DNA of 64,000 nucleotides from Hippopus hippopus (GCA_946811185.2 OX328113.1:6076001-6140000), one strand, 5' to 3'; numbered from the stretch's first letter, positions 45,781-55,280 are shown. Made by a program: numbers and translations. Notes: generated by a model from the sequence alone, not told the origin.

Positions 45781-45981
45781 CAGGGTCCATATTACCAACC
45801 ATTTTTACAAACATTTTTTGTCTTAGTCTCAAATATTTTCAAAATTTGTAAGTAAAACAAGTTCTGATTGGCTAAACCAAATGGTTTAGCCAATCAGAAG
45901 TTGTGTTCTTTTCATATTTTGAAAATGCTGGAGAATATGACCATGAACGTGCTTAAGAATGGTTTGTGAATTTGGACCCTG
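45781..45981. mobile_element. Second palindromic MITE family, complete copy
   Basis: The ends are CAGGGTCCATATTACCAACC and, reversed, CAGGGTCCAAATTCACAAACC. The centre is a palindrome, GATTGGCTAAACCAAATGG with TTTAGCCAATC. This is the best-defined copy of this family; others lie at 4.8-5.2, 11.2-11.6, 29.3-29.6 and 57.7-57.9 kb. Confidence 0.75.
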
Positions 45982-46227
45982 GTATTTGTGTGGTATTGGC
46001 TCATACACTGGGCGTGAGTACTGGTGTAGTTTCAAGGAAGCAGAATTGAAAGAGATTAGTGTAACTTAAAAGAACTTGTTTTTCCATCGATGTAAGATAT
46101 AAACAAGCAATTTCGTTGAAATGATATCCCCTGCTGAAGAAGACTTTTTCAAAAATTTACGCGACCGTGTAACTCAAAATCGCTCCCAGTCGGCCATTTT
46201 GCATCAAATCAAAAAAACAAAAATATA

Positions 46228-46385
46228 TACTGGCGGAATAGGTTATTGTACACACATATAAAGTTTCACGAAATTCCGTCCAATGGTATTGGAGATATTG
46301 TCCCGGACGGACACACGGACGGACGGACGGTCAACGCTAAAACTATATCCTTTTATTATATCCCTTTGGTGGGGAATAAGTTTAA
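46228..46385. repeat. CGGACGGA repeat segment
   Basis: TTTCACGAAATTCCGTCCAA is followed by GGACGGACACACGGACGGA and TATATCCCTTTGGTGGGG, a dispersed repeat with a short CGGA tandem. Confidence 0.5.
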
Positions 46386-46437
46386 TCTAAATCTAATCTA
46401 TGGTATTGGATTGAGAGATTTCTTGTTCATCTTTCAG

Positions 46438-46706
46438 GTGTATCAGATGAACCTTGTCACCTTGACATTTCTAAATATATAATGATGACAACTGTTGATA
46501 CACAGTACCCCAAAGTTCGGGGTGACAAAAGAAAGATTTCCACATGCGAAGAGTGTGGAAAACAGTTTCGATGCAAGCGGGATTTTGGCCGACATCTTGC
46601 AGTTCATAATGGAGACAAACCTCACCAGTGTACCTTTTGCTCATACAAAACATCGAGAAAGGACGTCCTTAGGAGACATATATGGAATGTTCATCAAGTT
46701 GTTTAG
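46438..46706 (+). CDS. Terminal C2H2 zinc-finger exon 1
   Basis: The acceptor TTCTTGTTCATCTTTCAG is followed by two bases (GT) completing a codon, then 88 codons to TAG. Two C2H2 fingers are visible. The first begins CEECGKQFRCKRDF and ends H-x3-H. The second, CTFCSYKTSRKDVLRRH, ends H-x4-H. An aromatic residue two places after the second finger's CxxC (CxYxT) and a short linker recall the two-finger tails of Drosophila lola isoforms. The N-terminal 30 residues have no domain. Such tails give a BTB transcription factor its DNA specificity. The internal ATG pair at 46,482 could be mistaken for a start; the acceptor and shared phase argue for an exon. Confidence 0.85.
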
Positions 46707-46814
46707 GTCAAAGGTCAGGGTCATTCATGTGAATTTTTACTGTCTGAAGTCTGGGCAAAATCGAAATACATGTGGATATTCCTAAAAATTATTGAGTTTT
46801 GTTTACTACTAAAA

Positions 46815-47046
46815 TACTTACTCCTTTACCAAAAAACAAAATTTTAGACCGATCCAAAGTAAAAGTGATTGCATATGACTAGTAAAATGTGGTTCAAATC
46901 ATGAGATTCGTCTTTAAGTGTGTAGAAAACATAAAGGGAAAAGGAGGAAGTGCTGGTTACCAGCATTTTCTCCTATTCCTACAATGGTTTTAAAAGTTTT
47001 TTTTCTCAGGGTTGTTAAAACTCAGGATTGTGTGGTACAGGGTCAA
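46815..47046 (-). mobile_element. TTAA-hairpin MITE, near full length
   Basis: Downstream of zinc-finger exon 1. The hairpin GTGCTGGTTACCAGCATT is intact; the outer TTAA sites have decayed (right: GTCAA). Confidence 0.7.
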
Positions 47047-47210
47047 CCGTTTTGCAAAGGATCTTGTGTTTTTACTGGCTTACGAAGGAGGGTTATTGAA
47101 AACATTGAGAGAAAATGCTGAAAACCCACAGTTTTTGCAGATTACCATCATTTTCTCTATTTCACACTGTTTATCTACTCTTTTTATCCAGTAGTCCCAT
47201 CATTTTAGTG
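47043..47210 (+). mobile_element. TTAA-hairpin MITE, partial
   Basis: TTTTGCAAAGGATC and ATTGAGAGAAAATGCTG mark a plus-oriented remnant; the right end is missing. Confidence 0.5.
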
Positions 47211-47351
47211 ACCATGATTTTTTGTTCACTATTTCTTTTGTAATTGAGAGGGAAAAAAAATTGTTGTTATGTGATCTTTTTGTCTCAAAAATTCATGTTG
47301 TATGTTGTGACTTTCTGGATCCCTTTAGAAACAGTGCTTGGTGTACACCCT

Positions 47352-47552
47352 TAACCTTTTAGCACACAATCCGGACTTTAACTACCCTGATGAAGGAGAT
47401 TTATGAAAACGTTGTGGGAATAGGAGAAAATGCAGGTAACCACAATGTTTTCTACACTTTCAGAGACAAATCCCGTCATCTAGGCTACATTTAATTTTGT
47501 CTGCATTTCAATTTCGACAAGTCTAAAATTTTGTTGTTTGGTAAAGAGTTTT
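47352..47552 (+). mobile_element. TTAA-hairpin MITE with shortened second arm
   Basis: AATGCAGGTAACC is followed directly by ACAATGTTTTCTACAC, so about 28 bp of the second arm are deleted at the apex. Confidence 0.7.
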
Positions 47553-47563
47553 AAATTTTAAAT

Positions 47564-47792
47564 TTAACGCTTTACCAAACGACAAAATTTTAGACTTGTC
47601 CAAATTGAAAGCATTTGCAGACAACAAAATAAATGTGACTCGAAAATTGAAACTTGACTTTAGAAGAGTAGAAAACATGGTGGGAAAAGGAGAAAATGCT
47701 GGTTACCAGCATTTTCTCCTTTTCCCACAATGTTTTCAAAAGGCTTCTATTTCAGGGTCGTAAAAACCAGGGATTGTTTGGTAAAGGGTTAA
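47564..47792 (-). mobile_element. TTAA-hairpin MITE, full length reference copy
   Basis: 229 bp, TTAA at 47,564-47,567 and 47,789-47,792, both arms nearly perfect; the best minus-oriented copy. Confidence 0.9.
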
Positions 47793-48054
47793 TTTTGTCG
47801 CATTTCAATTTCGACAAGTCTAAAATTTTGTTGTTTGGTAAAGAGTTAACTCTCTACCAAACGACAAAATTTAAGAACCTTTTAAATTTAAAGCATTTGG
47901 GGACGACAAATCAAATCTGGCTCTCATAAATGCTTTTGTCATTGAAAGGGTAAACATTGTGGGTAAAGAAAATGATGGTTCTTTTCCCACAATGTTTTCA
48001 AAGGCCTTCTTTGTCAGGTATGTTAAAACTCAAGATTTTGTTGTAAAGGGTTAA
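47789..48054. mobile_element. MITE end fragment plus a further copy on shared TTAA
   Basis: A 61-bp fragment of the CTC-type end (47,789-47,849) is followed by a minus-oriented copy at 47,846-48,054 whose hairpin is reduced to GAAAATGATGGTTC. Together with the previous copy they form a chain that shares target sites. Confidence 0.75.
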
Positions 48055-48204
48055 CTTGCAAAATAAGTTAAATAAAGATTCCAGGCAAGTGTAAAAACTG
48101 CCACTGTCTGTTTCAAAATTATTTTGTTTTTGGAAAATTGTCTCCTCATCAGACAGAGAAGATCCAAGATCAGGCTTCATATTTTGTGCAGTCTGATCTT
48201 GATC

Positions 48205-48365
48205 TGCACAATCTCAAGTTTAAAAATCCTGAGGAAATGGAAAACATTGTGGGAAAAGAGGAAAATGTTGTTCTCAAGCATTTTCCCCTTTTCCCAAAAT
48301 GTTTTTAAACGTCCTTTTTTTTTCCCAGGGTGGTATAAAGTTTGGGTTGTGTGATAAAGGGTTTA
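48205..48365 (-). mobile_element. TTAA-hairpin MITE, partial
   Basis: Arms GTGGGAAAAGAGGAAAATG and TTTCCCCTTTTCCCAAAATG flank a ruined apex; the left part is absent. Confidence 0.55.
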
Positions 48366-48410
48366 GTTTCAATTTGCCTCAATCTGAAGGTCAAAAAGAA
48401 ACTGTTTATC

Positions 48411-48690
48411 CACTAAACAAAATGACCACTAAACAAGTGACATCTGAACAAGTGTGACCACTAAACAAGTGTGACCTCTAAACAAGTGTGACACTTAACA
48501 AGTGTGACTCTAAACAAGTGTTACCACTGAACAAGTGTGATCACTAAACAAGTGTGACCTCTAAACAAGTGTGACCACTAAACAACCATGACCACTAAAC
48601 AAGTGTGACCACTAAACAACAGTGGCCACTAATCAAGTGTGGCCACTAAACAACAGTGACCACTAAACAGGTATGACCACTGTATTTAAA
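48411..48690 (+). repeat. 17-bp minisatellite, about 16 units
   Basis: GACCACTAAACAAGTGT is repeated with small variations (CTCTAAAC, AACAACAGT). A shorter array of the same unit lies at 51,496-51,595. Each precedes one of the paralogous zinc-finger exons 2 and 3. Contiguous direct repeats without spacers exclude a CRISPR array. Confidence 0.9.
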
Positions 48691-48718
48691 TCAAGCCTAT
48701 AATGCTATTTGGTATGAT

Positions 48719-48945
48719 GGGTCCTGCGTGGCTCAGTGGTAAAGTGTAGGACTTATGATCTGGAGGTTCTGGGTTCCAGCGTCACAGGATCCACTGGGTT
48801 TTTCCTAGGGGCTTCCTTGGGCAATTCACTTCAGAGCCCTAGCCTAGAACTGGTGAAACCCAGGAAATGCATGAATATGTGAGCTGTTGCCGTGATATGA
48901 CTGATACAGTGTGAAAGCAGCATAAAACATCATTCAATCAATCAT
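48719..48945 (+). mobile_element. tRNA-derived SINE (type 1) next to a splice acceptor
   Basis: Head GCGTGGCTCAGTGGTAAAGT, tail CATTCAATCAATC. It ends a few bases before the acceptor AG of zinc-finger exon 2 (48,949-48,950), so the SINE provides most of the sequence in which the branch point would lie. Confidence 0.85.
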
Positions 48946-48950
48946 TTCAG

Positions 48951-49246
48951 ATATAAAAGGAGACGAGAACATACACAGGCAATTTGGGGATGTCACTACT
49001 TTAACCAAAGATCCAATATATATACAACACTCTCCATCTTCATCCGATAAACGGAACTATGTTTGCTCTGAATGCGGAAAAAATTTCAAACGCAAATGGC
49101 ATCTTAATCGTCACTTTCACAAACATACAGGGTTTATGCCTTACAAGTGCAGTCATTGTGATTATGCCTCGACAAGAACAGATGGTCTTCAAGAACACAT
49201 GTGGTCAAAACATTTTTCTAAGGAGATCAATAAGCTTGACCTGTGA
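48951..49246 (+). CDS. Terminal C2H2 zinc-finger exon 2
   Basis: The acceptor TCAATCATTTCAG is followed by AT completing a codon and 97 codons to TGA. Two fingers, CSECGKNFKRKWHLNRH and CSHCDYASTRTDGLQEH, are preceded by a SSSDKRNYV linker also found in exon 3. The frame differs from a shorter overlapping open frame at 49,059 that lacks fingers. Relative to exon 3 it carries five extra C-terminal residues (EINKLDL in place of T), which run into a decayed TTAA-hairpin MITE. Its acceptor region comes from a SINE. Exon 3 is its closest relative. Confidence 0.85.
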
Positions 49247-49370
49247 AAGAAGACTTCTAAAAACATCATAGGAAAAGCAGAAAGTAGTGTTAAGTTACTC
49301 GTCCTTTTCCAACAGTGTTTTCTATCCTGATATTGGAGTTATGTTTAAAATGTTGTCTTCAGTTGTCTAC
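49246..49370 (+). mobile_element. Degenerate TTAA-hairpin MITE in 3' region of exon 2
   Basis: GAAAGAAGACTTCTAAAAAC, GGAAAAGCAGAAAGTAG and CGTCCTTTTCC correspond to the family's left body and arms. The stop codon of exon 2 lies at its edge. Confidence 0.5.
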
Positions 49371-49379
49371 GATATGAGC

Positions 49380-49645
49380 CCCGCCCGGGTGGCTCAGTGG
49401 TGAGCGTGTCGGACTCATGACCTGGTGGTTGTGAGCTTGATACCTGGTTGAGGCGAACTTTCTTTCAGGTGTATTTTCGCCTCTCACCTCTGCTGAAGCA
49501 CATGAGAAAAGTAGTCAGTGGCTTTGGAAAGAAAGTTGTGTTAGTACTGGTGTGAGAAAGCCAGGAAACACATGTGCGTCACCGACCGCCATGATATGAC
49601 CTTAGCTGTTAAAGTGGCGTTACACCCCAATACAACCAACCAGCC
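49380..49645 (+). mobile_element. tRNA-derived SINE (type 2 variant)
   Basis: The head GGGTGGCTCAGTGGTGAGCG joins a body with GTCAGTGGCTTTGGAAAGA and an ACCAACCAGCC tail, so it combines a type-1-like head with a type-2 body. Confidence 0.75.
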
Positions 49646-49687
49646 AACTTCAATATGAGTTCAAGCTTCTTGTGATCTAATAAACAT

Positions 49688-49914
49688 TTAACTCTGCCAC
49701 ACAATCCAAAGATTAAACGACCTTGAGAAAAAGGCCATTTGAAAACATTGTGAAAAAAGAAGAAAATGCTGGTTATCAGCATTTTCTTCTTTTTCCACAA
49801 TGTTTTTTACTCTGTCTAAGACAAATTCCACCATTTGACTCGCATTTGATTTGTCATCTGCAAATGCTTTCAATTTGGACAACTCTAAAATTTTGCTGTT
49901 TGGAAAAGTGTTAA
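49688..49914 (+). mobile_element. TTAA-hairpin MITE, full length
   Basis: TTAA at 49,688-49,691 and 49,911-49,914; apex GGTTATC. It shares its right TTAA with the following copy. Confidence 0.8.
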
Positions 49915-50139
49915 TCAATTTTCTCTACCACACAGACCCAAGTTTCAATGACCCCGTGTAGATAGCCTTTTGAAAACCTTTTGGGAAAAGGAGAAAACTC
50001 TGGTAACCAGCATTTTTGCATTTCCCCACAATGTTTTCTATCCCTTTAAGGGTCAGGTTTCATCAATTGAGCCACATTAGATTTGTTGTCTACAACAGCT
50101 TTGAATTTGGATGAGTGTAAATTCCTTTTCTTTGGTTAA
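49911..50139 (+). mobile_element. TTAA-hairpin MITE, full length
   Basis: Middle copy of a three-copy head-to-tail chain. Hairpin partly decayed (ACTCTGGTAACCAGCATTT), right TTAA shared with the next copy. Confidence 0.75.
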
Positions 50140-50364
50140 CCCTTTACCACACAATGCCGACTTTTAACGATCTTGAGAATGAAGACTTATGAAAACATTG
50201 TGGGAAAAGGAGAAAATGCTGGTAACCAGCAATTTCTCCTTTTCCCAAAATGTTTTCTTCCCTGTCAAAGATAGCTTCCAGAATTTTAGCCACATTTAAT
50301 TTAGCGAGGGCATATGCTTTGGGTTTGGACAGGTCTAGAACTTTGCTGTGTGGGAAAGGGTTAA
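50136..50364 (+). mobile_element. TTAA-hairpin MITE, full length
   Basis: Third copy of the chain, 229 bp, clean CCC-type end TTAACCCTTTACCACACAAT and right end GGGAAAGGGTTAA. Confidence 0.85.
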
Positions 50365-50452
50365 GAGTTAAATCTTTACAAAAGAGAAAAAAATTATTTG
50401 CAGCATTCTGAGATGGCTTAAATAACAGGATTAAAAATCTTCTTGGTATAAA

Positions 50453-50674
50453 TTAAGGTCTACGGCGCCTAACTCTCATTTTAAAAGATGGGAGCTGCGG
50501 AGATTGGCCGAATAGCCTGTACGAAAACATCGATTTTGCACGATATTTACCAATGAGTTAGTGAGTCTACAGCCCCTAACTCTCATATTAAAAGATGGAA
50601 GCTGCCGAGATTGGCCGAATAGCCTTTACGAAAAAGTTTATGTTTACCGATGAGTTAGGGGCTGTAGACCTTAA
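50453..50674. mobile_element. Small foldback element with TTAAGGTCTAC ends
   Basis: The left end TTAAGGTCTACGGCGCC and the right end, reversed, TTAAGGTCTACAGCCCC form a terminal inverted repeat of about 23 bp. Inside, AAAAGATGG.AGCTGC, GAGATTGGCCGAATAGCCT and an ACGAAAA segment occur twice, about 114 bp apart. Confidence 0.65.
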
Positions 50675-50992
50675 ACCGGATAAATTTGCAATCCAGCAGG
50701 ATCAATTGATCAAACTTCCATCATTTCATCCACAGTCATAGGACCTGACCACTGTACCCCGGTGGTAGGTACATTGCTGGCAATGTAAAATAACGGTAAC
50801 AACTGTATTCACAGCTTAAGGCTTGTGTAAATGTTTCAGTGGGCCAATCTTGGTAAACAATTACCCCAAGTATTTCGTTCTCATAATATGTTCGATATGC
50901 CATCTGCATAAGTAATGTCTTCAATATATTGTTAGAATTTATGATCTAGTAAATGTTGAGATATTTATCAATGGACAAAATATTTTACCTCT

Positions 50993-51211
50993 CCCTTTGT
51001 CACATAATCTGGAGATTTAGCGACCAAAGGAAGAAGGCTTTTGAAAACATTTTGGAAAAAGGAGAAAATGCTTGTAGTCGGCATTTTCTCCTTTTCCCAC
51101 AATGCTTTCTACACTTCAAATAGAAATTAGTTTTTGAGTCATTTTATTTTGTCATCTGCAAATGCTTTCAATTTGGACCAGTCTTAAAATTTTGTTTTGT
51201 AAAGAGTTATT
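50993..51211 (+). mobile_element. TTAA-hairpin MITE, decayed
   Basis: Left end CTCCCTTTGTCACATAATC, apex GCTTGTAGTCGGC, right end TTTTGTAAAGAGTTA. Confidence 0.65.
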
Positions 51212-51239
51212 TAGAGTGAAATTATTTGCAGACTTGTTT

Positions 51240-51460
51240 AAATCTTTAGCAAACAAGAGTTGTATTCTAGTCCAAACTGAAAGCATTTGCAGACGACAAA
51301 TTAAATGTACCTAAGATGATTTCTGTCTTCGATAGGGTAGAAAACATTTTGGAAAAAGGAGAAAATGCTGGTTACCAGCATGTTCTCTTATCCCACAATG
51401 TTTTCAAAACCCCTTTTTTCCAGGGTCATTAAAAGCTGGGATTCTGTGATGAAGGGTTAA
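51240..51460 (-). mobile_element. TTAA-hairpin MITE, near full length
   Basis: Left end TAAATCTTTAGCAAAC, hairpin with a shortened second arm, right end GATGAAGGGTTAA. Confidence 0.7.
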
Positions 51461-51495
51461 GTTGCAATTGTAGCAATCTCTAGGCCTATTCAAGT

Positions 51496-51595
51496 TTGAC
51501 CACTAAACAAGTGTGACCACTAAACAAGTGTGACCACTGAACAAGTGTGACCACTAAACAAATGTGACCACTTAGCAAGTGTGACCTTGTATTTG
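51496..51595 (+). repeat. 17-bp minisatellite, about 6 units
   Basis: Same GACCACTAAACAAGTGT unit as at 48.4-48.7 kb, again upstream of a zinc-finger exon. Confidence 0.85.
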
Positions 51596-51727
51596 TTACG
51601 GAATGTTCGTGACTATTCTAGTACTTCTGTGGTTTTGTTTACAAACAAGTTGTAAGCAGAATAGTCTCGAAAGAATATTTAGATGAGATAATGTCAACAT
51701 ACTAGAAACAAGCTTATATGCTTTCAG

Positions 51728-52002
51728 AGATGAAAGGAGACCAGAACATGCAGAAGCAATTTACTGATGTGCCTGTTGTAACTGAAGGCCCAAACTATGT
51801 TCAACACTTTCCATCTTCATCCGATAAGAGAAACTTTGTTTGCTCTGAATGCGGAAAATATTTTAAACGAAAGTGGCATCTTAAACGTCACTTTCAGAAA
51901 CATACAGGGTCTACGCCTCACAAGTGCGAACATTGCGATTATGTGACAGCAAGAACAGATGCTCTCAAACGGCATACGTGGTCAAAGCATTTTTCTACGT
52001 AG
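51728..52002 (+). CDS. Terminal C2H2 zinc-finger exon 3
   Basis: The acceptor TTATATGCTTTCAG is followed by AG completing a codon and 90 codons to TAG. Fingers CSECGKYFKRKWHLKRH and CEHCDYVTARTDALKRH both end H-x3/4-H. The lead-in MKGDQNMQKQF parallels IKGDENIHRQF of exon 2, and SSSDKRNFV precedes the first finger. Exons 2 and 3, each with an upstream 17-bp minisatellite, are a duplicated pair. Differences lie mainly outside the finger scaffold, while several residues in the second finger's recognition helix differ (RTDALKR versus RTDGLQE), which suggests different DNA preference (inference). A TTAA-hairpin MITE remnant begins about 15 bp after the stop. Confidence 0.9.
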
Positions 52003-52004
52003 AT

Positions 52005-52365
52005 CATATAGCAACAACCCGGAGGAAGAAGGCTTGAAAGCATTGTCTGAAAAGCAGAAAATACTGGTAACTAACGACCATTTCCACCTTTTCCCATGAT
52101 TCAAATTGTGTTTGGTTTGTCGTCTCCATTTGTCTTCCATAGGGACATGTCTTAAAAGTTATGATCTAGTAAAGATTTAAATCTTTACCACACAATCACG
52201 AATTTAATGACCCTGAGGAGATAGCCTTTTGAAAACCTTACGAGAAAAGGAGAAAATGCTGGTAACCAACATTTTCTCCTTTTCCCACAAAGTTTTCTAC
52301 ACTTTCACAAACAATTGCCATCTTTTTAGCTGAGTTTAATTTGTTGTATGCAAAACGTAAGCTCA
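52005..52365 (+). mobile_element. Two partial TTAA-hairpin MITEs after exon 3
   Basis: A degenerate copy (52,005-52,181) lies in the likely 3' untranslated region; a better one (52,182-52,365) starts TAAATCTTTACCACACAATC and lacks its right end. Confidence 0.6.
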
Positions 52366-52429
52366 GTGTGACCAAGGCTTTAGCCATGTGTGTGCTTGAA
52401 TCAGTCATAGAACAATAAATATTGTTTTT

Positions 52430-52531
52430 ATGACACTGTGGAAGAAAGCTTTAAAAACTTTGTGGGGAAATGAAAAAATGTCAGTTGCAAGCATTTTCTC
52501 TTTTTTAAAATATATATATATATATATATAT
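52430..52531 (+). mobile_element. MITE arm running into a (TA)n tract
   Basis: GACACTGTGGAAGAAAGC and TGTGGGGAAATGAAAAAATG lead to a TA dinucleotide tract of about 12 units at 52,508-52,531. Confidence 0.55.
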
Positions 52532-53438
52532 GAGCCATGTTCTGTGAAAAGGGGGCTTAATGCATCTGCAAAAGGTATCGGCCCAGGTCACTTTCTGCTA
52601 TTGGTCAATTTTCTGCTTGTCCAAGGACCAGTTTACCTAATGAATCAGTCTGTTATCAGACGAAATTGCTTTTAGGGATCCATGATCATGTAATGGCTTG
52701 CTTGTTATCATGCATCATTGAGATGCATTAAACCCCCTCCCAGGGTCCACCAATTTCCAGAATAGGTACTCGTCCTGCAGGACAAGTGACTTCAAAAAAG
52801 AACTTGCCCTACTTTGATCCTCACTCGTCCAATGAGAAAAACCCTTCTGATTTCGGACTCTGGCATTTTTTTTTTTCAGGCAAAACTGAAACGCCAATTA
52901 TATTATCTCCAGTAGCAACGGACCTTAAATACCGGGTTGCAATAACTAGTACCATATACCTGGTCAAGTAATAAAAATTTATAAAACCAATCTACAAAGT
53001 TTTTCAAACTGGTTTCGGGAAAATATTTGCGTCAATATCATTCGTGTTAATAATGAGCAAAGTCACTCGTATTTAATTACCCGAAGCAAGCATATTAAAA
53101 TATTTTTATTTGCAATGAAAGGTACCGGGTTATATCATTAGGCTGACTTGAAATTGGGGACCAATACGTATTATAACCTGTTTCAATGTTTGATTTCCTG
53201 ATTACCCTTAATTTCCTTTATTCATTAATGGAATGGCCTTTTTGTTTCTTGTAAGTTATATACCCGGTATTCATCTAAAAACTTACTGATTTACTACCTC
53301 CTATTGACCACTCGTCCTGCCGGATGACCAAGACTGATAATTCACTCGTCCTCATCTATTTCTTACTCGTAAATACGAGCGGATGAGTGGATTCTTTGGA
53401 CCCTGCCCTCCCCCATTTGCCAGAAAATGGCTCATGTG
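52531..53438. mobile_element. GAGCCATG palindromic element, interrupted
   Basis: GAGCCATGTTCTGTGAAAAG on the left pairs with CCAGAAAATGGCTC on the right. A 665-bp element (52,741-53,405) sits inside next to CCCTCC. Confidence 0.65.
52741..53405. mobile_element. CAGGGTCC-ended element with 6-bp duplication
   Basis: It starts CAGGGTCCACCAATTTCC and ends, reversed, CAGGGTCCAAAGAATCC; CCCTCC precedes it and follows at 53,406-53,411. Sub-terminal ACTCGTCCTGC/GGACAAGT motifs resemble those in the nested element at 31.5 kb. No coding capacity. Confidence 0.7.
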
Positions 53439-53521
53439 TTTCTTACCCTTTCTAGGACATAATTATTTGAAAAACAAAAAAATACTCTACTCGTCATCTG
53501 TTAAAATTTTGTACATCTGTT

Positions 53522-53690
53522 AAAGAGTTTACCACATAATCCCCAGTTTTATAGACCCTAAGGGAAGACTCTATTGAAAGTATTGCGGGAAAAGAAGAAA
53601 ATGCTGATAAAGACAAATTCATTCGAGTAACGTTTAATTTGTCCTCTGAAAATGTTTTCAACTTGACATGTTAAAAAAATTTTTGCCGAG
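53522..53690 (+). mobile_element. TTAA-hairpin MITE, partial
   Basis: TAAAGAGTTTACCACATAATC is followed by the first arm up to AATGCTGATAAAG; the second arm is deleted. Confidence 0.55.
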
Positions 53691-53691
53691 C

Positions 53692-53998
53692 TCCAATAGC
53701 CCAGTCAGTAACATACAGGTTTTGAGAACAGGGTTGCTGGTTCTATCCCAGGCTTGGCCAATTTCTTTCCAAGGATTGATGATAGTCATTGTGACAGGAT
53801 GCATTTCTCTCTCGGCACTTGCCTTTGCTTCGGTGATTGTTGGGTTGGAAAGCAACCAGTGGCTTGGAATGAATATTGTGCAGAGTACTGGTAAAAAAAG
53901 AAATTGCAAGAAAGCATGGATAGGTGCACTGGCTGCCAGGATATAATTGAAATAATGTTGAAAACAGTATTAAACACCATATAATCAATCAATCAATA
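53692..53998 (+). mobile_element. tRNA-derived SINE (type 2)
   Basis: Head CCAATAGCCCAGTCAGTAAC, box-B-like GGTTCTATCCC, body CAACCAGTGGCTTGGAATGA, tail (AATC)n. Confidence 0.8.
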
Positions 53999-53999
53999 T

Positions 54000-54317
54000 T
54001 TTGTTGTTTGATAGAGAGTTAGATTGTGGCTACTTTCGATAATCTATTCAAGTCTTTGTAAACATCAGCACCACGTAAAATAAGATTGACCTATTGGATC
54101 GTAGAAAAATTGAGTCTCAATCCAATGGAAAACTCTTTATGAAGAAAGGCCTTAGCCTTGCGTGCATGCTTTTGAAACTGACTTAGACTAATTTCGATTG
54201 GCCAACCCTTCGAGACTTACTGCAAACTTTATAAAAAAAAAAGTCGCATAGCCATATACACTTTTCAAAAGTCATGAAAAACTCGAGTCTCAGTTGCAAG
54301 CTCTGTGTGATAGATTG
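54000..54317. other. No recognised feature
   Basis: No exon signal or repeat family identified apart from a MITE-like GTTTGATAGAGAGTTAG at 54,005. Confidence 0.3.
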
Positions 54318-54410
54318 TTTAACCCTTCACCAAATAATCCTGATTATGAATGCCCCTGTGGAAAAACTTGCTAGACCCTTAAAGCACCTTTCACAACTAT
54401 AGTTGTCTTT

Positions 54411-54474
54411 GCGGCCAGTATAGATCAAGATCAGGCTGCACAAAACGTGCAGCCTGATCTTTGATCTATACTGT
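54411..54474. repeat. 64-bp perfect-type hairpin
   Basis: CCAGTATAGATCAAGATCAG followed by GCTGCAC pairs with GTGCAGCCTGATCTTTGATC and TATACTG across a short ACAAAAC loop. Related GATCTTGATCTGCAC words occur near 48,195. Confidence 0.75.
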
Positions 54475-54569
54475 CCGCTCTGCTGAAATGCTCTAGACAA
54501 AAGCAACCATGAAATAGTGATTATATGCGTCTTATTTCTACACTGAGTATGAATGTTGCATTTATTTGA

Positions 54570-54715
54570 CGCTGTAAAGTTAAAAACACCCTTTTCCACA
54601 GTGTTTTCTACTCTTCAGATACAAATCTTATCTTTTGAGCCATGTTTAATTTGTCTTTTGGAAATGCTTTCAGTTTGGAAAAGTTTAAAATTTTGTCATG
54701 TCATAAGGGGAGTAA
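54570..54715 (+). mobile_element. TTAA-hairpin MITE, right half
   Basis: CCTTTTCCACAGTGTTTTCT and the body GGAAATGCTTTCAGTTTGG are present; the left half is represented only by a stub at 54,318-54,375. Confidence 0.55.
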
Positions 54716-54767
54716 ATTGTCTGTCAATTGCAAAAAATAATAATCATATTGTTTTTTGTCGTTACAG

Positions 54768-55123
54768 AACATGCACACAAAACTATCCAATCACAGAGCG
54801 GGCAGGAACAGTTGCAAAACCCAGAACACATGTACATGTTTCCGAAAAAAGAAAACAATATGTTGAATATGTTCCCATGCATGGTGTGCGGTAAAGTCTT
54901 TCATTGGACGTCTCACCTTGAGAGACACATGCGTATTCATACGGGAGAAAAACCGTACGTGTGTAAACTGTGTTTGAGAGGATTTTCTGTAAAAAGTTCG
55001 CTGAAAAGTCACATGAATACTCATTATGATACGAAGCCCAAAAAGGACTTTGACGAGATACCTATTCCTGACGACAAAATTTTAGTCTCGACCAAATTGA
55101 AAAAAGTTGCAGACAACAAGTGA
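54768..55123 (+). CDS. Terminal C2H2 zinc-finger exon 4, ending in MITE sequence
   Basis: The acceptor GTTTTTTGTCGTTACAG is followed by AA completing a codon and 117 codons to TGA. Fingers CMVCGKVFHWTSHLERH and CKLCLRGFSVKSSLKSH are joined by the classical TGEKPYV linker. The last residues, DDKILVSTKLKKVADNK, are encoded by GACGACAAAATTTTAG, CCAAATTGAAA and GCAGACAACAAG, which match the body of a TTAA-hairpin MITE read from its CTC-type end. The MITE thus supplies the C-terminus and stop. Exon 5 is its paralogue and ends without this tail. The frame upstream of the acceptor is open by chance; the acceptor, phase and similarity to exon 5 set the start. Confidence 0.85.
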
Positions 55124-55280
55124 AATGTGGCTCAAACGATGTGATTTATCTTTGAAAGGGTTGGGAACAGTGTGAAAAAGAAGGAAATGTGGTTAGCATC
55201 TTCTTCTGGTAACCAGCATTTTCTCCTTTTCGAACAATGTTTTCAGAACCCTTCATTCTGCATTGTCTGGTAAACAGGTG
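55061..55280 (-). mobile_element. TTAA-hairpin MITE overlapping exon 4
   Basis: The left terminal motif is lost, but the body from CCTGACGACAAAATTTTAG to the hairpin GGTAACCAGCATTTTCTCC and a decayed right end is recognisable. Its first 60 bp are coding. Confidence 0.75.

Noticed and set aside
48411..48690. Regular short repeats that might suggest a CRISPR array
   Set aside because: Units of 17 bp are contiguous without spacers and the context is eukaryotic; it is a minisatellite.
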